A stretch of DNA of 64,000 bases, taken from the NCBI GenBank assembly GCA_028671895.1, contig CM053800.1, forward strand, positions 17,443,886-17,507,885. Direction: 5' to 3'. Every line of letters starts with the position of its first letter. Position 1 is the first letter of the stretch. The notes under the pieces were generated by a model that saw only the letters and a list, made by a program, of their open reading frames with translations, was not told the DNA's origin and did not search any database. This DNA is from Oenanthe sinensis. Lineage: Eukaryota > Streptophyta > Magnoliopsida > Apiales > Apiaceae. Shown here piece after piece: positions 11,224 to 23,105 of this stretch. A program made the translations under genes and the position numbers.

Positions 11224-12852
11224 TTAGTTCCTCTTCCTCCTTTTCTCAGCATTTTCCTTTAGTTGCCTCATGAAAGAACTTCTCAATATTGCTTCATCCC
11301 TGTCAGTTTCTCCAAGTTGCCTCATAAGGTAGTGTATTTCTTCATCTGTGATTTTGTCCAGATATTTGCAGATATCAAAGAACTTTGTGTTGCCCTCTAT
11401 ATCTGTAAAAATCATAGCATACTTTGGCTCCAACACCACCTTTTTGACCTGTGACTTCCATAGCTTTAGAGGTGAATCAGGTTCAGCTTCTGCCTTGGAT
11501 CTTCTTAACCTTGAAATTTGTTGTTGTATCTCCTGAGCAATTGTTGTGTTGAGTTTGTACTTTCTGTTGAGTAGAGGAAGAATAGTCTTTAAAACATTGT
11601 AGCTTTGCTTCATTATCACCTTCAATGAATAGATTATTTTCACTCCATTTTCATACTCCAACCTCATTGATTCTTCATGGTTAGAGGTTGCAGGGTGAGT
11701 CCTTACTCCAATTAATCCTTTTTCATTGATTACTGGTATTCCCTTCAAATCATAACCTTCAATTGTGACCTCCTCCTTGATTTCTTCTTGTTAACCCTGG
11801 AGGTTTTCCTGAACCACTATTTCTTGAGTAGAACTTGACCTTTTCTTGGCCATAGAAACTTTTCTCCTTTTTCTCAAAGGTTGCTCTGCCTGTAGCTCTT
11901 CTTCCAAATGCCATTGCATTTCCATCTGTCTAGCAATCTCTTCATTCTCCCTTTCTCTCCTTGAGGCATCTGAGATTCCTGTAGTGATGGCTCCTTGAAG
12001 TAGCTTTTGACTTACTGGTTCAGTCTCTTTCTTCTTCTCTTCTTCAATCACTATTGCTTTCCCTTTCTTCTTTTCTTTAAGAGCTTCAATATCCAATTGA
12101 AGAAAAGCTTCTGTATTTGAGTTTCTTTCCTTGGCAGCCTTTTGTGCATCTTCATTTAATTTTCTTGTTTGAGCAATGAACTCATCCAAGTCTCCTTTTT
12201 CTACTGCCTCTGTTACTAACTCAGTGCTTCTCCTAAGATCTTCAATTCTTTTCTTTTCTCTCTCAATCATTGTTTGAGTTTCTTTCTCCCTAGAAATTCT
12301 CCTAGCTTCAAGATCATCATCAAACTTCTTGTAATCTTTCTTTTTCTGTTCTAAATTATCTTTTGGAGAATTAGATGACTTAGATTTCTTTGAAGATTGA
12401 TTGTCGATGTTACTTCTGCTTTTATCTCTTCTCGGTGGAGAACCACCAATGCCACTTGACTTAACCATACCAGAACCACCTATTCCACCACTTCCACTGC
12501 CTTTGCCATCACCACCATCATCATCCTTCTTCTTTGTATTCTCCCCCTTTTTGTTATCATCAATTGGAGGGGGTGGTGGAAGTCTGTCAAGAAACTTTTG
12601 AAGAATGGAAGCATGAAGACTTCGACCTCTGATAATATCATCCATCTTCTTTTCTAGAGAACATACTCTTGTCTCCAAAGATGTAAAATTTTTGGATTCT
12701 TTGAAAAGCTTGTCTTTGATGCTATTCATGGTGTTGAATGGTAGCTTCTCATCCAATCTCCTGTCCATTGCATCCTTGTTAGATGAGATAGAGTCTTTAA
12801 TCCTCTCCAGTTCCCTCCTTACTCCTGTTACTGTCATCTTTTGAATTTTCAT
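11224..12852 (-). pseudogene. Envelope-like ORF of E1, C-terminal part
   Basis: Reads from 12852 to 11791, an in-frame TAA, then 11748 to 11224 in the same frame. It begins at MKIQKM, which is the interior of the protein in E3, so this is the distal part of the same gene displaced by a frameshift at about 12850. Contents: coiled-coil segment (about 12560-12800), Gly/Ser-rich low complexity (about 12430-12540), a long Arg/Glu/Lys helix-like region, a strongly basic cluster (RKRRKVSMAKKR, nuclear-localisation-like, about 11840-11880), and a terminal region with LNRKYKLN and MIFTDIEGN. No membrane segment is seen. The function is unknown; by position it corresponds to the SIRE envelope-like ORF. 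Confidence 0.7.
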
Positions 12853-15203
12853 TGAGAGAGAATTTCAGTCTCAGCAGCTTCTAAGGAACCATCAATAGTG
12901 CTCATCCATGGCTCTTCATCAGAATCACTCTCCAACTCTTCAGGTGCCATATAACAAGTGTCTGTTGTATTGGCGATACTTTCCTTCAGATTCCTGGTCC
13001 TTTGATCTGTATGATCAATGCCCAAGAGTTGTTCTGCATTCCTGTTACTTGAAGTAGCCAACCCTTGATATTGTGGATCAGGATGAATGAAATTCTTTGG
13101 ATCCAATTCACCAGCATCTATTTCCTCTTCAAAGTCCTTAGCAATTCCACTCCCACTAGCTTCAGCATTATTTGCTCCCCCTATCTCCTTTACTCCTTCT
13201 TCTGCCATCATTTCAATTTCCAATTCCTGTGCAAAAAGTAGACTGTTTTTATCACTTTCACTCATCTCTCTATTTTGCATCAGGATCTCATCCTGGAATC
13301 TCACCTCTCCCTCACTCATTTCTTTTGCACCTACTAAGGTGGGGCCCTCAAGTGTTTCACTCTCATTCCTGGAAGAAATAGGAATGTTTTTACTCACTTC
13401 CTCTCCTTTTGCCAGGTTACAATCCTGCCTCTCACTCAACTCACTCAATCCTAAGAGTGTTTGTGCAATATCAATTGATTGAGCATCAATTGATGTATTG
13501 ACATTATCAGTTGAAGTGGTGTTTGGGATATCCATCGATTGATGCATACCCATCGATTGATCTTGAGTATCGATCGATGGCTTATCAGTCGATGGCTGAA
13601 TATCAATTGATGAAGGAACATCAATTGATGGAGAAGAAACAGTTGAGATAATTTGTGAAGTTATGTTTGAGATGATATTGGAAATAGAATCCTGAAAATT
13701 CTGAGAAGAAGATTCAGGGGAGAGTGTTGGCTTCTCCTTGAAAAACAAAGAAGGAGAATCTGAAAATGTTCGATAGTCTATCAAAACATTTTCTGAAGAA
13801 GTTTGAGATGGGGATAGAAGAATAGAAGAGATAGGAATTGAAAGAGAATGGGGCTGCATCTCATCATTTATATGAGATGCATCATGCAGACTTTGTGAAG
13901 GCTCCTCCACAGTTTCCTGTGGTTTTGCAGTGTGTGATTCCCCAAGTGCAAAGGTGACTTTCTTTTCTCTTCTTTTGTATGGTGTTAGTGTTTTGGCTTT
14001 TGTGTCCCCAATTTGATTCTGTGCCCCTGGTTGTGGGCTATTTTCAATATTGTCATCCTTTTGAGAGAATGACAATAGGGATGTGGTATTTTCCATGTTA
14101 ACATCCACAGTCTTTTGGGAGACTATGGAGTGGCTAGGTTGAGGTTGCACACCCTCACTCTCCTTATCCTTCTGGGTTCTTAGATATTCCCCAGTTCCCT
14201 CACCACCTACATCCTCCTCTAATCTATCTACCACACTAGTTGATTTTCTTTTCTTGGTTTTTACAACAGCAGGTTTTTGAGAACCTGTTGAGGTTGGTTT
14301 CTTAGATTTGGATTTAGAGATTGGTTGTGTGGCCTGGGTAGGAGGGTTGGGGTCATTACTACCACCCTCCATAGTCACAGAAGGCAAAGAAGAATTAGGT
14401 TTAGAAGAGTTTAAAGTAGAGATAAATACCTGAACAAAAGGGGGATAGATCAATTCCACATTGCTGTGAAGATTGATCCTAACCAAGTCTTTAAAGACCC
14501 TTTTGTTTTGAGTCCAGCAATCCAAAATTTCTGTATTCCTGTCAATCTCAATATCCTTGACAAAGTGGTTAATAATAATCATAATAAATCTTGCATAGTA
14601 AATATGATTAGATCTATTTATTTTATTCCCCAATTTGGCAGATATTTCATTGAGTAACAGGCTTCCTAAATTATGATATCTATCATATAAAATGCTATAC
14701 CCTACTTGTTGCATACTAGTTGTTATTGCATCAAAATTACTAACCTTACCAGAAAAACACTTTATTAAAGCATCAAAGAAATATGACCATTCTTTTCTTA
14801 GATTCTTTCTGACAATACTACCTAGACTAGCATCAGGAGCAGTATAGTTGATTTCCCTAAGCATGTTTCTAATATCTGTGTCAGTGGGTGCATTTTCGGT
14901 ATTATTTGCAGGAATATTTAAACACTCACCCAAGACCACAGTGGTTAGAATATACCTTTGTCCTTTGCATTCAAAGGAGATTGTAGAAAAATCATCTGCT
15001 ACTTCTGCTGTTGTCCAGAATTCTTCAACTAGATTGCACACTACTTTTGGTGCTTCTGAGAGGGCCTTTGCAATTTTCGAACTCCTTAGAAATTCCATTA
15101 GGGGATGAAATTCTGTTGGGGCTTCCTCCACCATAGTGCAAGCAACGAAGTTGTTGAGCTCATAGTAGAATCCAGATTGTGAGACTTTCTTTGAAGATGC
15201 CAT
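12849..15203 (-). pseudogene. Envelope-like ORF of E1, N-terminal part (784 residues)
   Basis: The start MASSKK at 15203 is supported by the matching start in E3 at 23105 (MAPQKK) and by the TATA-containing leader upstream. Residues 1-250 look globular, with LRKEWSYFFDAL at about 130. Then a Thr/Lys-rich segment (KTKKRK), Ser/Pro-rich low complexity, and at about 510-580 a block of S-I-D, S-T-D and S-M-D repeats encoded by the same palindromic motifs as the LTR. The acidic C-terminus (LESDSDEEPW) ends at a TGA overlapping the next ATG; comparison with E3 shows a deletion/frameshift here, not a true end. No signal peptide or transmembrane helix is visible, unusual for a real envelope protein. 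I do not recognise a conserved enzymatic domain. Confidence 0.75.
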
Positions 15204-15886
15204 TATCGTGTTTGAAGATTTATAATTGAATTAACTGACAAACTTGTTAGTAATTATAACAGAAATAATAAATAGACAGTAGTAGATTAGGGTTCTTAGC
15301 AAGAGATAGATACAGAGTAAGTTCGAAGATTGAGAAAGAAAAAGAGATAGAAAAATCGATAGTAAAAATGCAAGTAAGAGTTAAAAGAAGTTTTAATCTC
15401 ACTATTTATATTTACTGATTTCCCAACCAATTTCTTACTCAAAATAGAACTAAATCGACCGTTGGAAGAGTATTGATAATTAAAAGTTACCAATTTTGGC
15501 AATCGATTGTTATACATACAGGAATGTACGTTTTAATCAATTGATAAAATAAGTAATCAACGGCTAGATTTTTGTACAGGTCGATTGATGACATGGACCC
15601 CTTTAAATTCTAGGTCATCGATTGATAAAATTGCTTATCCATCGACAGGTACAATTATCCATCGATAGACAAATATATCATCGATTGATATATCTATCTG
15701 TCGATAGTTACCCCTATCCATTGATAAACAAATATATCATCAATTGATATATTTATCTGTCGACAGCTCCATTAATATCCATTGATATGTAAAATATTTA
15801 TCAGTTGATTATTGAAGAATCAATAATTTAACATAGTCAATGGCTACATGTAATATAAATACATAACTTGTCAGACATTTAAAGGA
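15204..15886 (-). promoter_or_regulatory. Pol-to-envelope spacer of E1: motif array plus TATA box
   Basis: From about 15840 down to 15480 the spacer is packed with ATCGATTGAT, ATCAATTGAT, TATCCATCGAT and TATCTGTCGAT units, the motif family of the LTR array. Downstream, for minus-strand transcription, TATAAATA lies at 15403-15410, 200 bases before the envelope-like ATG at 15203, followed by an A/G-rich leader. E3 has the same order at 23106-23776. This looks like an internal promoter for the envelope-like gene; transcription is inferred, not shown. Confidence 0.5.
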
Positions 15887-18800
15887 TTAGATATAATTAA
15901 GCATACCTAAATCACAGACCAATCTATTGAAGGTAGATTCATCTAATGGTTTGGTAAAAATGTCTGCAAGTTGTCTTTCACTAGGGACAAAATGTAATTC
16001 AACTGTACCATTCATTACATGTTCCCTAATGAAGTGATACCTTATGTCAATGTGCTTGGTTCTGGAATGTTGTACAGGATTTTCTGTTATAGCAATGACA
16101 CTTGTATTATCACAGAAAATAGGAATCTTGTTCAAGCTGAACCCATAGTCAAGTAGTTGATTCCTCATCCATAATATTTGTGCACAGCAACTTCCAGCTG
16201 CAATGTATTCAGCCTCTGCAGTAGATGTAGACACTGAATTCTGCTTCTTGCTAAACCATGAAACAAGCTTATTTCCTAGAAATTGACAGGAACCTGTTGT
16301 GCTTTTTCTGTCAATTCTGCAACCTGCATAATCTGCATCTGAATAACCAATTAGATCAAATCCAGAATCTCTAGGATACTAAATTCCAAGATTTGGAGTT
16401 CCTTTGAGATATCTGAATATTCTTTTTATTGCAATCAAATGAGATTCTCTAGGATCAGCTTGAAACCTAGCACAAAGACATGTAGCAAACATTATGTCTG
16501 GCCTACTTGCAGTTAAATAAAGTAATGAGCCAACCATACCTCTATAACTTGAAATGTCCACTTCTGCTTCCTTAGTGTTTAATTCAAGTTTAGTTGCAGT
16601 GGCCATGGGAGTTTTAGCAGAAGAACATTCACTTAAATCAAATCTCTTTAATAAATCAGAAATATATTTGGTTTGATTTATGAAAATACCATTTTTAACT
16701 TGTTTGATTTGCAAGCCAAGAAAGTAGGTTAGTTCTCCCATCATGCTCATTTCATATTTACTCTGCATCAACTTAGCAAACTTTTTACAAAGTTTTTCAT
16801 TAGTTGAGCCAAAAATAATGTCATCTACATAGATTTGAACAAGAATCATAGAGCCATTTACATTTCTATGAAAGAGAGTTTTATCAACAGTACCTCTTGT
16901 GAAGTGATTCTCAATCAAGAATTTAGACAATGTGTCATACCAGGCTCTAGGTGCTTGCTTCAATCCATAAAGTGCCTTGAGAAGATAGTATACAAATCCA
17001 GGATGAATAGGATCAATAAAACCAGGAGGTTGTTCTACATAAACTTCTTCTTCTAGTTCTCCATTGAGAAAAGCACTTTTCACATCCATCTGATACACCT
17101 TGAAATTTGCATAAGCAGCATATGCTAGAAAGATTCTGATTGCTTCCAATCTTGCAACTGGTGCAAAAGTTTCATCAAAATCTATGCCTTCTTCTTGTGA
17201 ATAGCCCTTTGCCACTAATCTTGCTTTATTTCTTGTCACTGTACCAGATTCATCCATTTTGTTTCTGAACACCCATTTTGTACCAATGATAGACTTGTTC
17301 TTTGGTTTGGGCACCAGCTTCCATACCTTGTTTCTTTCAAATTGATTCAACTCTTCTTGCATAGCAATTATCCAATCAGGATCATTCAAGGCTTCTTCAA
17401 TCCTTTTTGGTTCTTCTTGAGACAGGAAGCTACTATACAAGCATTCATTTTGAGTTGCACTTCTAGTTTTGACACCATCATTTACATCTCCAATTATTAA
17501 TTCAAAGGGATGGCTGTTTGTCCATTTCCTTTGTGATGGTAAATTTGTCCTTGAAGATGATGCTTCATGATCATTGGAAGTGTTATGATCATTGTGATGT
17601 GATTGACTATTTGAGAACCCTCCCCCTGAGATGGACACTCTACTTGAAGATTGTTGAGCAGAGTTGATATCCATCGAATGATTATTAATTGATGTATTAT
17701 CAGTTGATTGATGATTGTCAATTGATAAGTTATCTGTTGATGCATTGACATCAATTGATGGGAGGATTCTAGGTACTTGAACTCTTGTGATTTCCACATC
17801 ATCATCACTATCTTCAATATTACTTGTGGATTCATTTTCAAAATGCAATAGATCATGAAATCCTTCATCAAACAACCCTTGAATTTTCTTGTCATCAAAA
17901 ACTACATGCATAGATTCCATAACAATGTGTAATCTAAGATTGTAGACTCTGTATGCTTTGGTTATTATTCCATATCCAACAAATATAGCTTCATCAACTT
18001 TGGCTTCAAATTTTCCTAGATTTTCACCTTGATTTCTCAGTACAAAGCATTTGCAGCCAAAGACATGAAGAAAGTTAACTGTTGGCTTCTTGTCTTTCTT
18101 TATCAATTGATATGGAGTTTTGCCTTGAGGTTTATTGATCATGGAAATATTTTGAATGTAACAAGCAGTATTAATTGCTTCTGCCCAGAAGTATGTAGGA
18201 AGTTTTGCTTCTTCTAACATAGTTCTAGCAGCTTCAATCAAGGTCCTATTTTTCCTTTCAACTACTCCATTTTGCTGTGGAGTTCTTGGAGCAGAGAAAT
18301 GATGAGTGATACCTTTTTCTTCACAGAATTCTCTCATGGTTGAATTCTTGAATTCAGTACCATTGTCACTTCTAAATTTCTTGACCTTCCATTCAGTGCC
18401 ATTGTCAACATTCTTCACATGATTGATAATTAATTTGCTTGCTTCATCCTTAGAATGTAAGAAATATACCCATGAAAATCTTGTGAAGTCATCCACAATT
18501 ACTAGGGCATATTTCTTTTTGGCAATTGACATGATGTTGACTGGACCAAATAAATCCATGTGCATTAATTCCAGAGGCTTATCAATTGATGATTCAGACT
18601 TTGACTTGAATGATGCTTTTCTTTGTTTTCCCTTTTGACATGCATCACATAGTCCATCCTTGGTGAATTCCATCTGTGGAATGCCTCTAACCAGATTCTT
18701 TCTAACCAATAAATTCATGGCTTTGAAATTCAAATGGGCTAGTTTCTTGTGCCAAGTCCAACTTTCTTCTGTATTGGCTTTGCTAAGTAGACATGTCATT

Positions 18801-19150
18801 GAATTTGCCTTTACAGAGTGAAAATCAGCCACATAGACATTCCCTTTTCTTTCTCCAGTTAAGAGAATTTCACCAGATTCTTTGTTGGCTATGATGCATG
18901 ATTCAGTTGTAAACCACACACCATTACCATTATCACACAGTTGACTAATACTGAGCAAATTGTGCTTCAATCCATCAACTAGTGCTACAGTTTCAATGAT
19001 AACATTTTCTTTTGCAATTGAGCCATATCCCAGAGTAAAACCTTTGCTGTTATCTCCAAAAGTAACTCCTGGGCCAGCTTTTTCCACAAACTTTGTGAGC
19101 AGGGACAAATCTCCAGTCATGTACCTTGAACATCCACTATCCAAATACTA
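15887..19150 (-). pseudogene. pol: pol of E1 (protease, integrase, reverse transcriptase, RNase H), two in-frame stops
   Basis: Copia-order polyprotein in one frame. Protease: DSGCSRYMTGD at the start. Integrase: zinc-binding H-x4-H and C-x2-C (H132, H137, C166, C169 counted from 19144) and DDE core D197 (HMDLFG), D260 (SDNGTEF), E296 (VVERKNR). A variable hinge holds S-I-D/S-T-D repeats (about 17650-17770). Reverse transcriptase has DVKSAFLNGELEEEVYVEQP and catalytic YVDD. RNase H has STAEAEYIAA and CDNTS, and pol ends at DLGMLNYI. The stops are TAG for Trp at the residue two before LDSG (19148-19150) and TAG for Trp at 16379-16381; both are G-to-A changes. Otherwise all catalytic residues that I can see are intact. 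Pol lies in a different frame from gag, about 45 bases downstream. Confidence 0.93.
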
Positions 19151-19190
19151 GAGATTTTTCTTCCTGTTTCCCTGCACACACATAAAACAA

Positions 19191-21644
19191 TCAAGTTGCT
19201 TTTGGTACCCAAGTTGCCTTGGGTCCTCTTTTATTAGTTGCAGCTTGAGCCCCTGTTGTCAACTTAGGTTCCTTTTGTTTTGGTGGGTTTAAATTCACTT
19301 TATCTTTGGGAGTTGACTTTTGGGGCTTTGACACCTTAGAACTCATGGCAGAATTTTCATAGATTTCATCATTTACATTAGGCATGTTCCATGGCATACT
19401 AGGCATGTTCATATTAGGATATGCAAAGAAGGGATTATACATGTATGGAACTTGTGCATAAGGCATATGAACATTAGGTGCAACCAAATTAGAAGACATG
19501 GCATTCATGAGCATAGGATTGGTAAACATGGCATTTGCAGTCATGGCATGTATATTTAAATCATTTGCAGATATAGAATTCTTTTCACTTTTGCATTGCA
19601 TGGACAAATGATTTACACTACCACATTTAGCACATACCTTTCTAGGTGCATACATATCAGGAGTGTAATTATTGTGCTTATTTATGCCTACTTTACCATT
19701 CCTATTCTTTTTCTTTTTCTCAGACTTAGATAGAGAAATTTCCACAGGTGCTATCTTTTCTAATTTTTCTTTTAATTGTTTCTTGGATAAGCTACCTATG
19801 TTGATCTTCTCAGTCTCAGTCTCAACTTGATTCTTGGTTTCCTTAACAAACTTAATAGGAGTGCTAAATTTGTTCTTTTTATTAGCCATTGATGATTTAC
19901 TTGTCGATGGATGCTTATCGATTGATTCAGCATCAATCGATTGATAATCCTTATCAGTTGATGAAGGATTAGCAGTCGATTGATCTTTATCCATTGAAGT
20001 ATCAGCCAATGACTTGCCTATTGATTTGGGGAGTTCTCCTAGAGTATCTACACCCTGAACATCAATAATTTGTTTGGCAGTTTTAGCAGACCTATTCCAT
20101 TTGCTAATGGTTTCAATTTCTTCAGCTAATTGTTCTTTCAACAATTCTTCTCTTTTCAAACTGTTTACTAGTTCATTCCTAGCATCCTTTCTTTCCTGCT
20201 TAAATCTTTCTAAACAAACAAGTTCATTTTCAAGAAACATATTTCTCTCAGTTAAGGCATCAATGGTGTTCTTTAACTTGAGATTTTCTTTGTTTAGAGA
20301 TTTTAGAGTGACATGCAAATTGTACAGTTCATTAGACATTTCATTAATAGTACTATTGCATTCCTCAGATGTAAGCTCGGAAAAGTTGGTAGCTAGTACC
20401 TGATTAGATGCTGAACTAGCTTCTTCATCTTCATGATTGGCCATTAATGCAAGATTGACATATTCTTCAGAATCACTATCCTCAGCAGCCCAGTCCTTCT
20501 CCTCAGTTACAAAAGCCTTTTCTTTTTGTTTTAAAAGGTCAAAGTATTTCTTCTTATAATCAATACCCTCATATGACTTTGCCTTTTCTTGTTTTGGCTT
20601 CCTGCACTCACTTGAGAAATGACCAGCCAATCCACAGTTAAAGCATTTGAATTTAGATCTTTCAACCAGATTTTTATTTTGATTGTTGTTTCTAAACTGG
20701 GATCCAGGCCTTTGAGCATATGGATTCTTCTTGAATTTTAGCTTTGAAAATTTCCTTGTCAGAAATGCAAGGTGCTCATCAATCTCATTCAAATCATCCT
20801 GAGAGCATGTTTCATTTTCTTCACACTTGCTCTTTCCTTTTCTCTTGAATGATTCTTCAACAGCATCACCAGCCATCATGACTGACTCTTCTTCATAGCC
20901 ATTTTCCTTCTTCTCTTCATTTCCCTTGACTACCAAAGCCACAGTTTTCTCTTTTCTTTGATTCTTTTCAATCTCTTCATCTTGTTGGATTTCCAACTCA
21001 TATGTCTTGAGAATACCATAAAGTTTCTCCAGTGTAAAATCCTTGAAGTCCTAAGATTGTCTAATGAAAACAGTCATTGGTTTCCATTCTTTTGGAAGAG
21101 ATCTAAGAAATTTTAGATTTGTATCCTCAGTTGCATAAACCCTACCATATAGCTTCAATCCATTTAACAACTTTTGAAATCTACTATAGGTGTCATTGAT
21201 AGATTCTCCACTCTTGAAATGGAATGATTCATATTTTTGAATCAAGAGTTGCATCTTGTTTTTCCTTACTTGTTCAGTTCCTTCACACAGAGTTTGAAGT
21301 GTATCCCATACTTCTTTTGATGAAGTACAATTTATTACATTGTCAAACATATCTTTATCTAGACCATTAAACAGAATGTTCATGGCCTTCTTGTCTTTGA
21401 GTACTTCTTTTTCATCCTCTTCTGTGAACTCAGAAATAAGTTTTGGAACATGTCTGTCAAGTGCAGGAGTTCCATCAGGGTTTACACCTGTGACTAGCTT
21501 CATGGGAACATGAGGACCTTTTTCTATGCAGTTAACATAAGAAGGGTCGAGAGAAAGAAGATGCAGATGCATTTTGACCTTCCATGGAAAATATTCATCT
21601 TTCTCTAAAACTGGAATTTTCACACCTGAATCTCTTTGACCCAT
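19191..21644 (-). pseudogene. gag: gag of E1, one in-frame stop
   Basis: The start MGQRDSGV at 21644 lies just downstream of the primer site. An N-terminal capsid domain contains YFPWKVKMHLHLLS and LPKEWKPMT. TAG at 21051-21053 interrupts it in frame (probably from CAG); the frame then continues to TGA at 19191. Two CCHC zinc knuckles are visible: CFNCGLAGHFSSEC (about 20603-20645) and CAKCGSVNHLSMQC (about 19594-19636). A coiled-coil region lies between them (about 20080-20330), as does a block of S-I-D/S-T-D repeats (about 19880-20010) from the LTR-type motif. It ends WVPKAT-stop, as the other gags here end just after WVPK. Uncharged Met/Asn/Pro-rich sequence fills about 19330-19560. Confidence 0.9.
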
Positions 21645-21688
21645 ATTGACTGTTCTTGATCTTTAAACTTTCTGTATGTTGAAAGCCT

Positions 21689-21700
21689 GCTCTGATACCA
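21689..21700 (-). other. Primer binding site of E1
   Basis: Minus-strand TGGTATCAGAGC, two bases from the LTR end, matching 12 of 12 with the 3' end of plant initiator tRNA-Met. Confidence 0.9.
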
Positions 21701-21702
21701 AT

Positions 21703-22816
21703 TGTTATTCCTTAGAACAATGTCAATATTTGTAGAAGGGGGGGTTGAATACAAATATTAAAACTTTTTGTGTATTCTAATATTTGTTCTTGATGTTTGA
21801 TAGAATAAGAGAATAAGTTCGAACAAATTAATGCTGAAAAATAAAACTGAACAAAGAGATTTAAAATTATTGATGGATTGGTTTTTCCATCAATGTATAT
21901 TTTTGCTCAATGCTCCTAGGTTAAAAGAAACCTAGTTGCGTTTACAAGATTAGAAAACAAATCAACTGTTCTTACACATGTGCTCTCAAGCTTGAACAGT
22001 TGATTAAGAAATATGTCTAACTTGTATGTTTTCTAATAATGCTACTACACTTGTTTATATACCACAAGTGTTCTTTTACAATTCCTATTCTAGGATTGTT
22101 TCTACCTGCCATCCTTTTACCTTTTTCTATTTTACAAAAAGGTTTGAAAGACAGCTTCTGATTGAGTCTTCACAGTTACTCTAGACTGTCTTCCATAGGT
22201 GTGCTTTTGTTCTCTGGATCTTCAACAGATATTCTTTCTGTGTTGTCACACTCAATTGATAATTTGTTGTCAGGCATATCAATTGATCCATTCCTTAATC
22301 CATCAACTGATGTACTTCTTCGATTGATCTTTATATCCATCGATTGATAAAAGATGTCTTATCGATTGATAGATGTTATCAATCGATATATCAGTCGATG
22401 GGTCTTCACATCAGTTGATGGTCTTCAATCCTTGGCTTGGCTTCTTCGATTGATCCTCCATCCATCGATGCTTCAATATCAATTGATCATCCTTCACTTG
22501 TGCAATTTCCTGTCTTCACATAATTACAATTTAACAGTTTAATTTACACATCAATTGATGATCCATATCAATCGACTCTAACATCAATTGATGAACAAAA
22601 TATCAATTGATTTACACCTTATCGATTGAAATAGACTAAGTACACCTATGCTACAATCCAAATTATCAGTTGATTCATATAAACACTTCAACTGATAAAT
22701 GGTTTCCTGATCAATTGATATTTATAACTTTCATATCAATTGATCAGTTACAACAAATAAAATTTCTATGATTCTAAGATTAATGTTATCATCAAATCAC
22801 ATGTAGATTCCTAACA
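21703..22816 (-). repeat. 5' LTR of E1
   Basis: 1114 bp, 14 differences from the copy at 9932-11045 by eye. It ends next to the TSD CTAAA. The C7 tract preceding the LTR end on minus appears on plus as G7 at 21738-21744. Confidence 0.95.
22053..22760 (-). promoter_or_regulatory. LTR promoter of E1: TATA box with upstream ATCAATTGAT array
   Basis: TATATAAAC on minus at 22053-22061. Upstream of it, from about 22250 to 22750, lie many variants of the palindrome ATCAATTGAT and of ATCCATCGATTG. The same two parts are present in the 3' LTR at 10282-10975. The U3/R boundary is inferred to lie near 22030; no start site can be seen directly. Confidence 0.6.
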
Positions 22817-23105
22817 CTAAACATTCAGACAAAATAGTACTTGTAATGGTGTAGGAATTACCTTTCCGAGTATAAGAGATTACCTGCCCATCTTGTGAGA
22901 CTTTTGCAGTGTTCCATAACTCTTCAACGAAAGAACACACTAATGTGGGTGCTTCACTGAGAACTTTGGACACTTTGCAGTCTCCCAGAAATTTCATCAA
23001 TTGATGGAAATCTACGGGAGCTTCATTCTCTGTTAGACATGCTGTGAAGTTGTTTTGTTCATATGTAAACCCAGTGGAGGAGAAAATCTTCTTTTGTGGT
23101 GCCAT
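22817..23105 (-). pseudogene. Envelope-like ORF of E3, N-terminus
   Basis: Starts MAPQKKIF and shares NNFTACL, LSEAPTLVCSFVEELWNTA and YTITSTILSECL with the E1 protein. It is cut by E1 at 22816/22817 and resumes at 9931; with E1 plus one TSD removed (12890 bases) the two parts are in the same frame. Its upstream spacer carries a motif array and TATA box. Confidence 0.8.

Larger units (their letters stand above)
9932..22816 (-). mobile_element. E1: complete copia (SIRE-type) retrotransposon, 12.9 kb, TSD CTAAA
   Basis: LTRs of 1114 bp at 9932-11045 and 21703-22816 begin TGTTATTCC and end CTAACA/TTAACA on plus. The 5-bp target duplication CTAAA lies at 9927-9931 and 22817-22821. From the right on minus: 5' LTR, PBS, gag, pol, spacer with a motif array and TATA box, envelope-like ORF, polypurine tract, 3' LTR. 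I count 14 differences between the LTRs (about 98.7% identity), so insertion is recent. Despite this, gag has one in-frame stop, pol two, and the envelope-like ORF one stop and one frameshift, so this copy cannot be autonomous as it stands. Confidence 0.95.

Noticed and set aside
12849..12852. ATGA overlap between two envelope-like ORFs of E1, suggesting stop-restart translation
   Set aside because: In E3 the same region is one continuous frame (NFYMDNLKIQKM), so the overlap is the by-product of a deletion and frameshift in E1.
19142..19150. Non-ATG (TTG) start for E1 pol at LDSGCSR
   Set aside because: Relatives read through here (WYLDSG or WILDSG); the apparent start is created by a TAG that replaced Trp TGG.
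20074..20403. 109-codon ORF on the plus strand
   Set aside because: It is the antisense of the gag coiled-coil; similar antisense ORFs at 30503-30823, 14848-15108 and 13087-13482 also mirror coding sequence of retroelements.
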